This document shows positions 51,077 through 60,669 of a stretch of DNA of 64,000 bases, piece by piece. Numbering within the stretch: the stretch's first letter is position 1; each line of letters starts with the position of its first letter. The translations under genes and the position numbers were made by a program. A model generated the notes under the pieces. The model saw only the letters and a list, made by a program, of their open reading frames with translations, was not told the origin of the DNA and did not search any database. The DNA is from Cyanobacteriota bacterium (GTDB taxonomy: Bacteria; Cyanobacteriota; Cyanobacteriia; CACIAM-69d): positions 310,001-374,000 of the forward strand of contig JAKRSF010000010.1 of assembly GCA_022402445.1 (NCBI GenBank), in the 5' to 3' direction.

Positions 51077-52213
51077 ATGGGCGAGGCTAGGGCGGTGCGG
51101 GCGGGGGGTGGTCTGTCGTTTTTTGAGCGCTATTTGACCCTGTGGGTGGTGCTGTGTATTGGGGTGGGTATTGGTTTGGGGCGGGCGTTTCCGGATCTCG
51201 CGATCGCCCTGGATCGGTTCAGTGTGGCCCAGGTGTCGGTGCCCATTGCCATTTGTCTCTTTTTCATGATGTATCCCATCATGGTGAAGATTGATTTTAG
51301 TCGGGCGAAGGCGGCGGCCAAAACACCGAGGCCGGTACTATTAACCCTGGTGGTGAATTGGCTGATTAAACCCTTTACGATGGTGGCCATTTCCCAATTT
51401 TTTATTGGATGGCTGTTTCGCCAGTTGATTCAGGGTTCGGAGTTGATTAATGGGGTGTCGGTGCCCCTGGCGGATTCCTATATTGCCGGGACGATTCTAT
51501 TGGGCATTGCTCCCTGTACGGCGATGGTGCTGATGTGGGGCTATTTGTGCCATGGGAATCAGGGCCATACCCTGGTGATGGTGGCGATTAATTCCCTGGC
51601 GATGCTGTTTCTCTATGCGCCTTTGGGGCGGTGGCTTTTGGCGTCGAATAATTTGACGGTGCCCTGGGAGACGATTGTTCTTTCGGTGTTGGTTTATGTG
51701 GGGTTGCCGCTGTTTTGTGGGGTGGTGTCCCGCCAGTGGATTTTGCGCCACCGGGGCCGGGAGTGGTTTGAGACCCATTTCCTTAAATATTTGAGCCCGA
51801 TCGCGATCGCGGCGATGTTGATTACTTTGGTGCTGCTGTTTGCGTTCAAGGGGGAATTGATTGTCAATAATCCGTTCCATATTGTGTTGATTGCGGTGCC
51901 GCTATTCATCCAAACTAATTTGATTTTCGCGATCGCCTATGCGGCTGCCCGCAAGCTGGGGTTGAGCTATGAGGATGCGGCCCCGGCGGCGTTGATTGGG
52001 GCGAGTAATCACTTTGAGGTGGCGATCGCGACGGCGGTGACCCTGTTTGGCCTCAATTCCGGGGCGGCGCTGGCGACGGTGGTGGGGGTGTTGATTGAGG
52101 TGCCGGTGATGCTGATGCTGGTGGAGGTGTGTCGCCGGACGGCCCCCTGGTTCCCTCGTCAGCCGGAAACCGCAACGTTGCCGGATCCCCGCTGTTTTCC
52201 CCTAGGAAATTAG
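51077..52213 (+). CDS. acr3: ACR3-family arsenite efflux transporter
   Basis: This protein extrudes As(III) (and perhaps Sb(III)) using the proton gradient. The 378-residue membrane protein has about ten transmembrane segments and the ACR3 signatures GIAPCTAMVLMWGYL (with the essential Cys), MYPIMVKIDFSRA, and GASNHFEVAIATAVTLFGLNSGAALATVVGVLIEVPVMLMLV. It starts at the ATG at 51077 after GGGAGG. It is divergent from arsR and followed 96 bases later by arsC. A CAAGGGG palindrome lies in the gap to arsC. Confidence 0.95.
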   Translation: MGEARAVRAGGGLSFFERYLTLWVVLCIGVGIGLGRAFPDLAIALDRFSVAQVSVPIAICLFFMMYPIMVKIDFSRAKAAAKTPRPVLLTLVVNWLIKPFTMVAISQFFIGWLFRQLIQGSELINGVSVPLADSYIAGTILLGIAPCTAMVLMWGYLCHGNQGHTLVMVAINSLAMLFLYAPLGRWLLASNNLTVPWETIVLSVLVYVGLPLFCGVVSRQWILRHRGREWFETHFLKYLSPIAIAAMLITLVLLFAFKGELIVNNPFHIVLIAVPLFIQTNLIFAIAYAAARKLGLSYEDAAPAALIGASNHFEVAIATAVTLFGLNSGAALATVVGVLIEVPVMLMLVEVCRRTAPWFPRQPETATLPDPRCFPLGN

Positions 52214-52245
52214 CAAGAATTTGCAAATCATTTCGCTGCCGGTAG

Positions 52246-52265
52246 CAAGGGGCTTAAGCCCCTTG
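52246..52265. repeat. CAAGGGG-type 20-bp palindrome between acr3 and arsC
   Basis: CAAGGGGCTTAAGCCCCTTG is perfect and followed by TCTTAT. In RNA it could form a 10-bp stem or tight hairpin between the acr3 stop and the arsC start, and may act as a weak attenuator or RNA-stability element. Confidence 0.85.
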
Positions 52266-52309
52266 TCTTATACCCTGATCTTGACGATTGACGTTACTTT
52301 CTGAACCCC

Positions 52310-52702
52310 ATGAAACGGATTTTATTTGTCTGCAAGAAAAATTCCCGCCGCTCCCAAATGGCGGAGGGCTTTGCGAAACAGATGGCGGGCGATCGCGCGA
52401 TCGTTGCCAGTGCCGGTTTAGCCGGGAGCGAAATTGATCCCCTGACCGTTGAAGTGATGGCGGAGGTGGGTGTGGATATTGCCGACCAGCGATCGCAGCC
52501 CCTCAGCGACTTTTCACCCGAGCAATTTAATGTGGTGATTTCCCTGTGCGGCTGTGGCGTTAATCTGCCGCCGGAATGGCTAGAAACCGAGCAATTTGAA
52601 GACTGGAATTTAGAGGATCCCGAAGGCGGAGATCTCGACACCTTCCGCACCATTCGCGATCAGGTGTACCAGCGGGTTGCCCAACTCCTCGCGGTCGATT
52701 AA
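52310..52702 (+). CDS. arsC: Arsenate reductase, glutathione/glutaredoxin-type (Synechocystis ArsC-like)
   Basis: The enzyme reduces arsenate to arsenite for export by Acr3. The 130-residue protein has the low-molecular-weight phosphatase fold with the active-site loop Cys8-x5-Arg14 (VCKKNSRRSQMAEGF). The two further catalytic cysteines, Cys80 and Cys82, are in SLCGCGVNLPPEW. The positions agree exactly with the hybrid cyanobacterial reductase I remember from Synechocystis (slr0946), and its C-terminal FEDWNLEDPEGGDLDTFRTIRDQV is also shared. The ATG at 52310 is used. Confidence 0.94.
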   Translation: MKRILFVCKKNSRRSQMAEGFAKQMAGDRAIVASAGLAGSEIDPLTVEVMAEVGVDIADQRSQPLSDFSPEQFNVVISLCGCGVNLPPEWLETEQFEDWNLEDPEGGDLDTFRTIRDQVYQRVAQLLAVD

Positions 52703-52814
52703 ACCGCCCCTCCGGCCAAGGCCGCCGCCCTTCGGATAGGATCGCACTACGATCGCGGTCAAGTTTCGCGTGATCGCGGCCCCGACCCCCCCCGCCTTTC
52801 CCCGCGCCAACGCC

Positions 52815-54368
52815 ATGCCCCTGCCCCGTCTCATTGCCCTGCTGGTGGGCCTTTGCGTCATCCTTGGCATGGTGCTGTGGCTCGTGCAGGCCATCCAACA
52901 GCTCTACTGGCAGGTCACCTGGACCGCCCCGTGGCTCGGGGGGCTCGTCGTGCTGCTGACGGTGGCCCTGCTGGCGGCCATGGTGGCGGCCTTTGTCTAT
53001 TACTTCAACTTTTTTGAGGTGGGAAAAGGGGGCAAGCGGCGATCGCGCCCCACCGTAAAAGTGTCGGAAGTGAAGGCGGAAGCGGCGGGGGAAACCCTCA
53101 AGGCGGTGCGGCAACAGGTGGACCGCATTCAGGATGAAATTGCCCGCAAGGCGCTGCTGGAAAAATCGCGGGAAATTGAAGAAAACCTGGCGCGCGGTGA
53201 ACTGCTCGTGGTCATTTTTGGCACCGGTTCGGCGGGCAAAACATCGCTAATTAATGCCCTCATTGGCCGCGTGGTGGGGGATGTGGGGGCACCCATGGGT
53301 ACCACGGAAGTTAGCACCACCTATACCCTGCGCATTCGCGGCTTGCAGCGGGAAATTTTGATTGCGGATACGCCTGGAATTCTAGAGCCTGGAACGGCGG
53401 GAACGCGGCGGGAACGGCTGGCGCGGCAGTTGGCAACGGAGGCGGATTTACTATTATTTGTGGTCGATGATGATCTGCGCCAGTCGGAATATGATCCCCT
53501 GAGAACTTTGGCGGAGATCGGTAAGCGATCGCTGGTGATTTTCAATAAGGTGGATCGCTATTTGCCGGAAGATCGAGATGCCATTCTAGAGCGGCTGCGA
53601 TCGCGCCTTGCGGACCTGATTCCCGCCGCCGATGTGGTGCCGATCGCCGCCAACCCCAGGGCCGTTGAACTGCCGGACGGGGAAGTGATCCAGCCGGATC
53701 CGGACATTTTGCCCCTCATCCGCCGCATGGCCGCCGTCCTGCGGGCCGAGGGGGAAGATCTCATCGCCGATAATATGTTGCTCCAGGCCCAGCGCCTCGG
53801 CAAACGGGCCAGAAAATTGATTGATGCCCAGCGGCGACGGCAGGCGGAAAAGATCGTGGAACGGTACCAGTGGGTGGGGGCCGGGGCCGTTGCCATGACC
53901 CCATTGCCCGGTTTAGATTTGTTGGCCGCCGCCGCCGTTAATGCCCAAATGATTATCGAATTGGGGCGCATTTATGGCTGCGATCTCAGCGGCGATCGCG
54001 CCCAGGAATTGGCCCTCTCGATCGCCAAAACCCTCACCAGCTTAGGCATCGTCAAAGGAGCCGCTGGCCTATTGAGCACCGCCCTGCAATTTAATATCGC
54101 CACCGCCATTTTTGGTAAGGCCATTCAAGGGGTCACCGCCGCCTACCTCACCCGCATCGCAGGCCGCAGTTTTATTGAATATTTCCGCAACGATCAGGAC
54201 TGGGGGGATGGGGGCATTGCCGAGGCGGTGCAAAAGCAATTTCAACTCAATCGCCGCGATCGCTTCGTTCAGCGGTTTGTGAAGGACGCGATCGCCAAGG
54301 TCGTGCAACCCCTCCAGGCCAGCCGCGACGAGCTACCGGCCGCCGAGCGCTCCGAGCCGGGATCCTAG
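52815..54368 (+). CDS. Membrane-associated Era-like GTPase with DUF697
   Basis: The protein has 517 residues. Two transmembrane segments (about 5-27 and 40-68) precede the GTPase domain. G1 is GTGSAGKTS (about 136-144), G2 is the GTTEVSTT threonines, G3 is ADTPG and G4 is FNKVD. The C-terminal 170 residues form the DUF697 region (VGAGAVAMTPLPGLDLLAAAAVNAQMIIELGRIYG). Such YcjF/YcfP-like GTPases are widespread in cyanobacteria and of unknown biological role, probably tied to the membrane or thylakoid. The ATG at 52815 is chosen; a GTG at 52770 would add 15 residues. It lies 112 bases after arsC, with no functional link evident. Confidence 0.88.
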   Translation: MPLPRLIALLVGLCVILGMVLWLVQAIQQLYWQVTWTAPWLGGLVVLLTVALLAAMVAAFVYYFNFFEVGKGGKRRSRPTVKVSEVKAEAAGETLKAVRQQVDRIQDEIARKALLEKSREIEENLARGELLVVIFGTGSAGKTSLINALIGRVVGDVGAPMGTTEVSTTYTLRIRGLQREILIADTPGILEPGTAGTRRERLARQLATEADLLLFVVDDDLRQSEYDPLRTLAEIGKRSLVIFNKVDRYLPEDRDAILERLRSRLADLIPAADVVPIAANPRAVELPDGEVIQPDPDILPLIRRMAAVLRAEGEDLIADNMLLQAQRLGKRARKLIDAQRRRQAEKIVERYQWVGAGAVAMTPLPGLDLLAAAAVNAQMIIELGRIYGCDLSGDRAQELALSIAKTLTSLGIVKGAAGLLSTALQFNIATAIFGKAIQGVTAAYLTRIAGRSFIEYFRNDQDWGDGGIAEAVQKQFQLNRRDRFVQRFVKDAIAKVVQPLQASRDELPAAERSEPGS

Positions 54369-54432
54369 GCACCGCCAGCCCCACGGCGGAACAGTGGCAA
54401 GATTGAGGGGGTTTGTCTTCCCCGTACCCCGC

Positions 54433-55920
54433 ATGGCCCGACCCATCTCTCCCCCCGTTCCGTCGCCCGCCCCGTCCACCGCAACCGTTCCCTGGCACTG
54501 GCGATCGCGGCCCCTGGGCGATCGCACCGGCGCGGCTATCTTTTTCGCCCTGTTTCGGGATGAGGCGATCGCGACGCTCCTGGAAAGCCCCTACCCCACC
54601 CACCAGTTTTGCGCCGCCGCCGCCGCCCTCTCGCGCTATTCCATCTGTGCCGGGTCGCCGCGATCGCACCGGGGCCGCGCGCAACTGTGGACGCCAACCT
54701 TGGGGGAAATTTTGCCCTTTTTGACGGGATTATTGGACGGGCAACCGGCGATCGCGGCGGATCTGGAGGACTTGCCCTTTCGCGGCGGCTGGCTGGGCTG
54801 GCTGGGCTATGACCTGGCCTGGGAAATCGAGCGGCTGCCGGTGCGCAATCCGGATCCGCTGCCCTTTCCGGTGGCCTATTGGTACGAGCCCGATCGCTTC
54901 GCGGTCCTAGATCACGGGCAACAGCGTCTGTGGCTGGCGGCGACGGATCCCAAAGATTTGGACGAGATGGATCGACAGTTGGCGCGATCGCCGGATCCAG
55001 ATCGATTGGATGCGCCAGAGTTGGCCCCATCAGTCCAGAATGCCGCAAATCCCAGCTTGATCGCCTATGGCCGCGATCGCGAGGACTATTGCGCCGCCGT
55101 GCGTCAGGCCCAGGAGCACATCCGGGCGGGGGATATTTTTCAGGCGAATCTCACCTTGCGCTTCAGTAGCCCCCTCGCCGCCAGCGGTTGGGACACCTAT
55201 CGCCGCTTGCGGGCCATCAATCCGTCCCCCTTCGGCAGCTACTGGCGATCGCCCTGGGGGGAGGTGGTGAGCTGTTCGCCGGAGCGGTTGCTGCACCTGG
55301 GGCCGGATGAAACGGGCCGCCCCGCGATCGCCAGTACGCGCCCGATCGCCGGAACCCGCCCCCGCAGCGCCGATGAAACCCGCGATCGCGCCCTGGCCGA
55401 TGAACTGCGCGCCGACCCCAAGGAACGGGCGGAACATACGATGCTGGTGGACCTAGAGCGCAACGACCTGGGGCGCGTGTGCGACTGGGGATCCGTGGTG
55501 GTGGATGAATTTTTCACCGTCGAGCGCTACAGCCACGTCATGCACCTGGTGAGCAATGTGACCGGACGGCTCCGGCGCGATCGCGGCCCCATCGACGCCC
55601 TGCGGGCCGTATTCCCTGGCGGCACCATCACCGGCTGCCCCAAGGTGCGCTGCATGGAAATCATTGAGCGGCTCGAACCGGTGCGCCGCAATCTGTTCTA
55701 CGGCTCCTGCGGCTATCTGGACCTGGCCGGACGGCTGGATCTCAATATCTTGATTCGGACCCTGCTGCTGCCCCGTCGCCCTACGCCCGATGTCCCCGCG
55801 ATCGCCTGGGGTCAGGTGGGGGCGGGCATCGTCGCCGACAGCGATCCCGACCGGGAATGGCACGAATCCCTCAGCAAAGCCGCCGCCCAAATCGCCGCCC
55901 TGTCCCCCCGACAAACCTAG
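54433..55920 (+). CDS. Chorismate-binding synthase, component I (anthranilate or aminodeoxychorismate synthase)
   Basis: The protein has 495 residues. The C-terminal chorismate-binding domain shows AGDIFQANLTLRF, SCSPERLL, ASTRPIAGTRPR, HTMLVDLERNDLGRVC, SHVMHLVSNVTG and PGGTITGCPKVRCMEIIERLEPVRRN. The lid motif reads PIAGT (Ala), as in TrpE and a group of PabB proteins lacking the Lys nucleophile, so anthranilate synthase or 4-amino-4-deoxychorismate synthase remain equally possible. The cyanobacterial placement with a separate glutaminase subunit (not in the window) suggests the pabB-like paralogue. The ATG at 54433 is chosen over an upstream GTG. Confidence 0.88.
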   Translation: MARPISPPVPSPAPSTATVPWHWRSRPLGDRTGAAIFFALFRDEAIATLLESPYPTHQFCAAAAALSRYSICAGSPRSHRGRAQLWTPTLGEILPFLTGLLDGQPAIAADLEDLPFRGGWLGWLGYDLAWEIERLPVRNPDPLPFPVAYWYEPDRFAVLDHGQQRLWLAATDPKDLDEMDRQLARSPDPDRLDAPELAPSVQNAANPSLIAYGRDREDYCAAVRQAQEHIRAGDIFQANLTLRFSSPLAASGWDTYRRLRAINPSPFGSYWRSPWGEVVSCSPERLLHLGPDETGRPAIASTRPIAGTRPRSADETRDRALADELRADPKERAEHTMLVDLERNDLGRVCDWGSVVVDEFFTVERYSHVMHLVSNVTGRLRRDRGPIDALRAVFPGGTITGCPKVRCMEIIERLEPVRRNLFYGSCGYLDLAGRLDLNILIRTLLLPRRPTPDVPAIAWGQVGAGIVADSDPDREWHESLSKAAAQIAALSPRQT

Positions 55921-55948
55921 GGCAAAGCATCGACAAACATGGGATCCC

Positions 55949-56041
55949 GTAGGGGTTGGGTCTCCCAACCCTGCCCCAACCGATCACCACAAACCCGTTC
56001 ACCCTTAGAACCGCGATCGCGGGGGCTGGGCGGGGAAAACC
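55949..56041. repeat. Composite REPIN-like element (right half decayed)
   Basis: The left half CGTAGGGGTTGGGTCTCCCA, then ACCCTGCCCC, and the interior CAACCGATCACCACAAACCC, then GTTCACCC, are followed by GGGGGCTGGGCGGGGAAAAC, then CC, which then breaks off without CCCCTACG. It lies between convergent genes. Confidence 0.8.
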
Positions 56042-56075
56042 CGATGGATGGGATGGCCGGAAACAACCTTGATCC

Positions 56076-57272
56076 CTAGAACCGTTCACCGATGTAGATC
56101 GTGCGGGTTTCGCCATCCTTGCGGATCTTGGCGGAATCCGCCGTTACTTCCACCAACGTCCAGCCGCTCCCGCCGACGGTCTCGCCGATATTGAACCGGC
56201 GGGTCACCCCATCGATCGCGAACAATGCCGCCGATCGCTCCCCGAGATCCAACAGCCCCACCAAGGATTGGGTCGGCCTCGGCGCGATCGCCACCGTATT
56301 GGCGGGCGGTTCCCCAGGGCTCGGCGAAGCGGTGGGCGCGGGGGACTCCATCGCCACCGGTCCGGGCGGGGGATTATTGCTCGGCGACGGCAGCGGTGCG
56401 CCGTTAGCCCCATTCCCAGGGTTTGCCCCATTGGCCACCCCAGGATTATTCGCAGGCATCCGTTCAATCAACGCCGTCAGCCGCTCGATCGCCTCCGTCA
56501 AATTACTCGCCAGGGGAATATCCAAACCCGCCGCCGTCCCAGGGGGCACCACCGCCGTCCCATTGGGCACCGGCAACGGTTGCAGCGCCGTCCCCGGCGG
56601 CATGGGCACCATGGGCAGCGGCACCACGGGCAATGGCTGACGGCTGCTCGATCCCCCGCTGCGGGCCTGCTCATTGGCGGCGATCGTATCGAGCGATCGC
56701 TGCATATAGTTCACAAAGGCCGTATCCACATTGGGATCCTGGGCCGCCGTGGCCGTGATCACCTCCGTTTCGCGGGCCGCCTGCTGAAGCTCGCCGCGCC
56801 GGTTGAGGTACCACAGGCCGACGGTTGCCACCAGCACCGCCAGGGCACCGCCCACCAGCAGGCGATCGTGGGATTGGCGGGACTGCTTCTGGCGCTCCTG
56901 CTCCCGGATGGCATCGGCGATCGCCTTTTCCCGGGCGGCGCGATCGACCCGGGGGGGCAGCAGGGACTCGGGCACCACCAATTGCGGCACTTCGAGGGGG
57001 GTCAAGGCCAGCACCTCGTCCTCCTCCATCGGTTCCGCCTCCACCATGGGCAGCACATCAACCCCCTCATCGAGCGATCGCTCCAGATCGTCGAACAGGT
57101 CATCCATCAACTGATCCGCATAATCCCCCACGAGGGAGCCGGAATTGAGGGTGCCTTGGCGGGGGGCGGCGGGGCCAGAACTGGCAGGGCCAGGATTCAT
57201 CGATAACTCGGGCGCGATCGCGGCGTCGTCGGCGTCGAGGGGTTTAGGGGAGGAGGAGACGCTAATGACCAT
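56076..57272 (-). CDS. Single-pass membrane protein with PilP/GspC-like C-terminal domain
   Basis: The protein has 398 residues. An acidic cytoplasmic N-terminal half includes DYADQLMDDLFDDLERSLDEG. A basic segment (REKAIADAIREQERQKQSRQ) and a transmembrane helix at about 139-158 (LLVGGALAVLVATVGLWYL) follow. A long Pro/Asn/Gly-rich periplasmic linker comes next. The compact beta domain at the end (SLVGLLDLGERSAALFAIDGVTRRFNIGETVGGSGWTLVEVTADSAKI) resembles the PDZ-less homology region of pilus or secretion proteins (PilP, GspC). The assignment is by pattern only. A role in type IV pilus or secretion assembly is possible but unproven; no pil gene is adjacent. The ATG at 57272 was chosen; a TTG 15 bases upstream is an alternative. 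Confidence 0.7.
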   Translation of the reverse strand: MVISVSSSPKPLDADDAAIAPELSMNPGPASSGPAAPRQGTLNSGSLVGDYADQLMDDLFDDLERSLDEGVDVLPMVEAEPMEEDEVLALTPLEVPQLVVPESLLPPRVDRAAREKAIADAIREQERQKQSRQSHDRLLVGGALAVLVATVGLWYLNRRGELQQAARETEVITATAAQDPNVDTAFVNYMQRSLDTIAANEQARSGGSSSRQPLPVVPLPMVPMPPGTALQPLPVPNGTAVVPPGTAAGLDIPLASNLTEAIERLTALIERMPANNPGVANGANPGNGANGAPLPSPSNNPPPGPVAMESPAPTASPSPGEPPANTVAIAPRPTQSLVGLLDLGERSAALFAIDGVTRRFNIGETVGGSGWTLVEVTADSAKIRKDGETRTIYIGERF

Positions 57273-57448
57273 GGCTGTTTCGCCCAAATTCCCGAAGTGA
57301 GTGCTGATGCGGAGGAGGCTGGCGCGGGGGGTGTCCCTGAGGTTGTGCGACGGTTGGTGGCCCCGAAATGGTCTGCGCCTGCGCCGGATTCTCTTGCGCC
57401 TGATTCTATTGAACCGCCTTTGGCTTCGTCAAATTGAGGCCCATGGCC

Positions 57449-57754
57449 CTAGGCGGTGGGGGCGTCGGTGGGGCGGGGCACCTTGAGCATATCCACCAGG
57501 ACCACATGGGCATCCTTGGCGGTGGCGAGGGGCGCGGCGAAGGGAATCCGCAGGGGGCGCGGCCCATCGTCCACCGTGGCGGTGATGTCCATGCCGTCGC
57601 AGTCGATCGCCTCCATGCGCGCTTCGGTGGCGGTGGGTTCGTTGCCGTAGTGGTGGACGTAGAACAGGACCGCATCCGGGTGATCGTCGTTCATGTGGCC
57701 GCAGATGCGATCGCTGACGGCGGGGGTGAAGGGATTTTCAGAAACGTCTGCCAT
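57449..57754 (-). CDS. DUF2470 domain-containing protein
   Basis: This 101-residue protein equals the DUF2470 domain alone: NPFTPAVSDRICGHMNDDHPDAVLFYVHHYG, then EARMEAIDCDGMDI and RIPFAAPLATAKDAHVVLVDML. The domain forms the C-terminus of HugZ/HutZ-type heme-utilisation proteins and occurs alone in cyanobacteria and plants (a helper of heme or tetrapyrrole handling). The stand-alone form has no proven activity. The ATG at 57754 is used. Confidence 0.9.
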   Translation of the reverse strand: MADVSENPFTPAVSDRICGHMNDDHPDAVLFYVHHYGNEPTATEARMEAIDCDGMDITATVDDGPRPLRIPFAAPLATAKDAHVVLVDMLKVPRPTDAPTA

Positions 57755-57935
57755 GGGTCTGAGCTAGGAAACGTGGGTCAAGGGTCGAGGGTGGGCCGGG
57801 GCCGCTGCCTGCGCTTTCTATCCTACTAGGGCGGCGGGGGCGGGTCGGGGCGGGCTGAATCTGAATTTTTGGGGGCAATGGGTTAGATTGATTACCCTAA
57901 AGTCCGTTCATTTGCGAGCGTTTGCGAGGATCCCC

Positions 57936-59438
57936 ATGGAATTTCAAGCGATTGGTGTGCCGCTGTTGGAGTGGTCGGGCGGCGGGCTGGCGATTGGCCT
58001 GTTCGAGGGGGAGGTGGCCCTGCGCGATGATCTGGCGGCCCTGAACGATCGCCTGGGGGGCGCGATCGCGGAATTGATCGAGGAGACAGGGTTTAAGGGG
58101 AAGGCGGGGTCGGCGGAGGCCATGCGGCTGGCGGGGGCTCCGATCCGTAAGCTGCAATTGATCGGCCTGGGGAAACCGGCGGCCCTGACCCTCGATGGGG
58201 TGCGGCAGGCGGCGGGGACGGCGGCGAAATTTGCCCGTCGCCACCGCTGTACGGATCTGGGCCTGTCGCTGCCGTTGGCGATCGCCGATCAAGCCGCCAC
58301 CACCCGCGCGATCGTGGAGGGGGTGGAACTGAGTCTGTACCGCGATCGCCGGTTCAAGTCCGAATCAAAGGACGATGAGGAGCGCCCGGACCTGACCACG
58401 GTGCAGATTCTGCCGTTCCGGGGGGCCGCTGAAGCTGAAGCTGACACCCTGACGGAGGCGATCGCCCTGGGGCAAAAGGTCGTCAGCGGCGTGGTCCTGG
58501 CGCGGGAACTGGTGGCCGCCCCGGCGAATGTGGTCACCCCCGTCACGTTGGCCCAGTTGGCGACGGAGCTGGCCCAGGACTATGGCCTCGATCTAGAAAT
58601 CCTGGAGCGGGAGCAGTGCGAAGCCCTGGGCATGGGGGCGTTCCTCGGCGTGGCGCAAGCGTCGGATCTGCCCCCCAAATTCATCCACCTGACCTATCGC
58701 CCCGAGGGGGAACCGCGCAAAAAACTGGCGATCATCGGTAAAGGGCTCACCTTCGACAGTGGCGGCCTGAACGTCAAAGCCGGTCCCGGCAGCAGCATCG
58801 AAATGATGAAAACGGACATGGGCGGCGCGGGGGCTACCTTTGGCGCGGCGAAGGCGATCGCCCAGATCCGCCCCGATGTGGAGGTGCATTTTATTAGTGC
58901 CGCCACGGAAAACATGATCAGTGGACGGGCCATGCATCCGGGGGATATCCTCACGGCCTCGAACGGCAAAACCATTGAGGTGAATAATACGGACGCGGAG
59001 GGTCGCCTCACGTTGGCCGATGCCCTGGTGTTTGCCGATAAGTTGGGGGTCGATGCCATGGTGGACCTGGCGACCCTGACGGGGGCGTGCGTGGTGGCCC
59101 TGGGGGGCAAGATTGCGGGGCTCTGGAGCAGCGACGAGGCCCTGGGGGCGGCCTTGCAACGGGCGGGGGAATCGGCGGGCGAAAAGTTCTGGCCCATGCC
59201 CCTGGAGGAGGACTACGCCAGCGGCCTGAAGTCCGTGGTGGCGGACATGAAAAATACGGGACCGCGCGGCGGCGGGGCGATTACGGCGGCCCTGTTCCTG
59301 AAAAAGTTCGTAGATAAAACCCCCTGGGCGCACCTGGACGTGGCGGGGCCGGTCTGGGTGGACAAGGAAAGCGGCATTGATCCGGCGGGGGCGACGGGTT
59401 TTGGGGTGCGGACCCTGGTGAATTGGGTGCTGAGCTAG
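57936..59438 (+). CDS. pepA: Leucyl aminopeptidase (family M17)
   Basis: The enzyme removes N-terminal residues from peptides using two divalent metals. The 500-residue protein has [17 protein letters not shown], the Lys in [16 protein letters not shown], the metal Asp/Glu residues in [11 protein letters not shown] and the family signature [25 protein letters not shown] and the C-terminal [31 protein letters not shown] are also typical. All catalytic residues are present. The ATG at 57936 follows GAGGA and matches the family N-terminus MEFQAIGV; an earlier in-frame start at 57888 is unlikely. It is 49 bases before ruvB. Confidence 0.96.
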   Translation: MEFQAIGVPLLEWSGGGLAIGLFEGEVALRDDLAALNDRLGGAIAELIEETGFKGKAGSAEAMRLAGAPIRKLQLIGLGKPAALTLDGVRQAAGTAAKFARRHRCTDLGLSLPLAIADQAATTRAIVEGVELSLYRDRRFKSESKDDEERPDLTTVQILPFRGAAEAEADTLTEAIALGQKVVSGVVLARELVAAPANVVTPVTLAQLATELAQDYGLDLEILEREQCEALGMGAFLGVAQASDLPPKFIHLTYRPEGEPRKKLAIIGKGLTFDSGGLNVKAGPGSSIEMMKTDMGGAGATFGAAKAIAQIRPDVEVHFISAATENMISGRAMHPGDILTASNGKTIEVNNTDAEGRLTLADALVFADKLGVDAMVDLATLTGACVVALGGKIAGLWSSDEALGAALQRAGESAGEKFWPMPLEEDYASGLKSVVADMKNTGPRGGGAITAALFLKKFVDKTPWAHLDVAGPVWVDKESGIDPAGATGFGVRTLVNWVLS

Positions 59439-59487
59439 GGGGCTGGCGAGGTCACCGCGATCGCGATCGCCCGCTAGGCTAGGGACC

Positions 59488-60669
59488 ATGGCTATCATTT
59501 CGTCCAAGTCACCGCCGCCCGATCGCGATCGCCGCCCATCCAAACCGGCCCCAGAATCGTTACTTGATCCCCTGGTGCAGCCGGAGGATGGTGAAACGCT
59601 GCCCACGGCCACGGGCGCAACGGGCACGAATCCCCAGGATCCGGACGGGCGCATCCGGCCCCAATGTTTGGCGGACTATGCGGGCCAACGGGCTTTGAAG
59701 GAGGTGTTGGCGATCGCGATCGCGGCGGCCCAGCACCGTCAGGAACCGCTGGATCATTTGTTGCTGTACGGTCCCCCCGGTTTGGGGAAAACCACCCTGG
59801 CCCTGATCCTGGCGGCGGAAATGGGCACCCAATGCAAAATCACCACGGCCCCGGCCCTGGAGCGGCCTCGGGATATCGCCGGATTGCTGGTCAATTTGCA
59901 GCCCGGAGATGTGCTGTTTATTGATGAAATCCACCGGCTGCCCCGCATGACCGAGGAGATTTTGTACCCGGCCATGGAGGATTTTCGCCTCGATATCACC
60001 ATCGGCAAGGGCCAGACGGCGCGGATCCGATCGCTCCCCATCGCCCGGTTTACCCTCGTGGGGGCCACCACCCGAGCCGGTGCCCTGAGTGCGCCCCTGC
60101 GCGATCGCTTTGGCCTGGTGCAGCGGCTGCGGTTCTATGACGTGGAGGAGTTGGCCGCGATCGTGTTGCGGACGGCGGCGATTTTGAAGGTGGATCTGCG
60201 GCCCGATGGGGCGGCGGAAATTGCGCGGCGATCGCGCGGCACCCCCCGGCTGGCGAATCGGCTCCTGCGGCGGGTGCGGGACTATGCCCAGGTGCGCCAT
60301 GACGGCACGATTAATCAGGCGATCGCGGCGGCGGCCCTAGAACTGTTCAGCGTGGATCCGCTGGGGTTGGATTGGACCGATCGCCGACTGTTGACCGTGG
60401 CGATCGAAGCCTTTGGGGGCGGGCCGGTGGGCCTCGAAACCCTGGCCGCCGCCACCGGGGAAGATGCCCAAACCATTGAAGAAGTGTATGAGCCTTACTT
60501 AATGCAGATTGGCTACTGGCAGCGGACCCCCCGGGGCCGGGTGGTGACCGCCGCCGCCTGGAGACATTTGGGCTATGAGCCGCCCCCCGCGATCGGGGCA
60601 AAGCCCCCACTCATCGCGGCCCAACTCACCCTACTGCCCGACCCTTCCCCACCGCCCCAAACCCCCTAG
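59488..60669 (+). CDS. ruvB: Holliday junction branch migration helicase RuvB
   Basis: RuvB is the AAA+ motor that drives branch migration of Holliday junctions with RuvA. The 393-residue protein starts with a 50-residue Pro-rich N-terminal extension usual in cyanobacteria. It then has [20 protein letters not shown], Walker A ([12 protein letters not shown]), Walker B ([11 protein letters not shown]), the arginine-containing [15 protein letters not shown] and the winged-helix end ([29 protein letters not shown]). ruvA is not in the window, as usual in cyanobacteria. Its 3' end overlaps the desaturase gene by 4 bases (convergent). Confidence 0.97.
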   Translation: MAIISSKSPPPDRDRRPSKPAPESLLDPLVQPEDGETLPTATGATGTNPQDPDGRIRPQCLADYAGQRALKEVLAIAIAAAQHRQEPLDHLLLYGPPGLGKTTLALILAAEMGTQCKITTAPALERPRDIAGLLVNLQPGDVLFIDEIHRLPRMTEEILYPAMEDFRLDITIGKGQTARIRSLPIARFTLVGATTRAGALSAPLRDRFGLVQRLRFYDVEELAAIVLRTAAILKVDLRPDGAAEIARRSRGTPRLANRLLRRVRDYAQVRHDGTINQAIAAAALELFSVDPLGLDWTDRRLLTVAIEAFGGGPVGLETLAAATGEDAQTIEEVYEPYLMQIGYWQRTPRGRVVTAAAWRHLGYEPPPAIGAKPPLIAAQLTLLPDPSPPPQTP

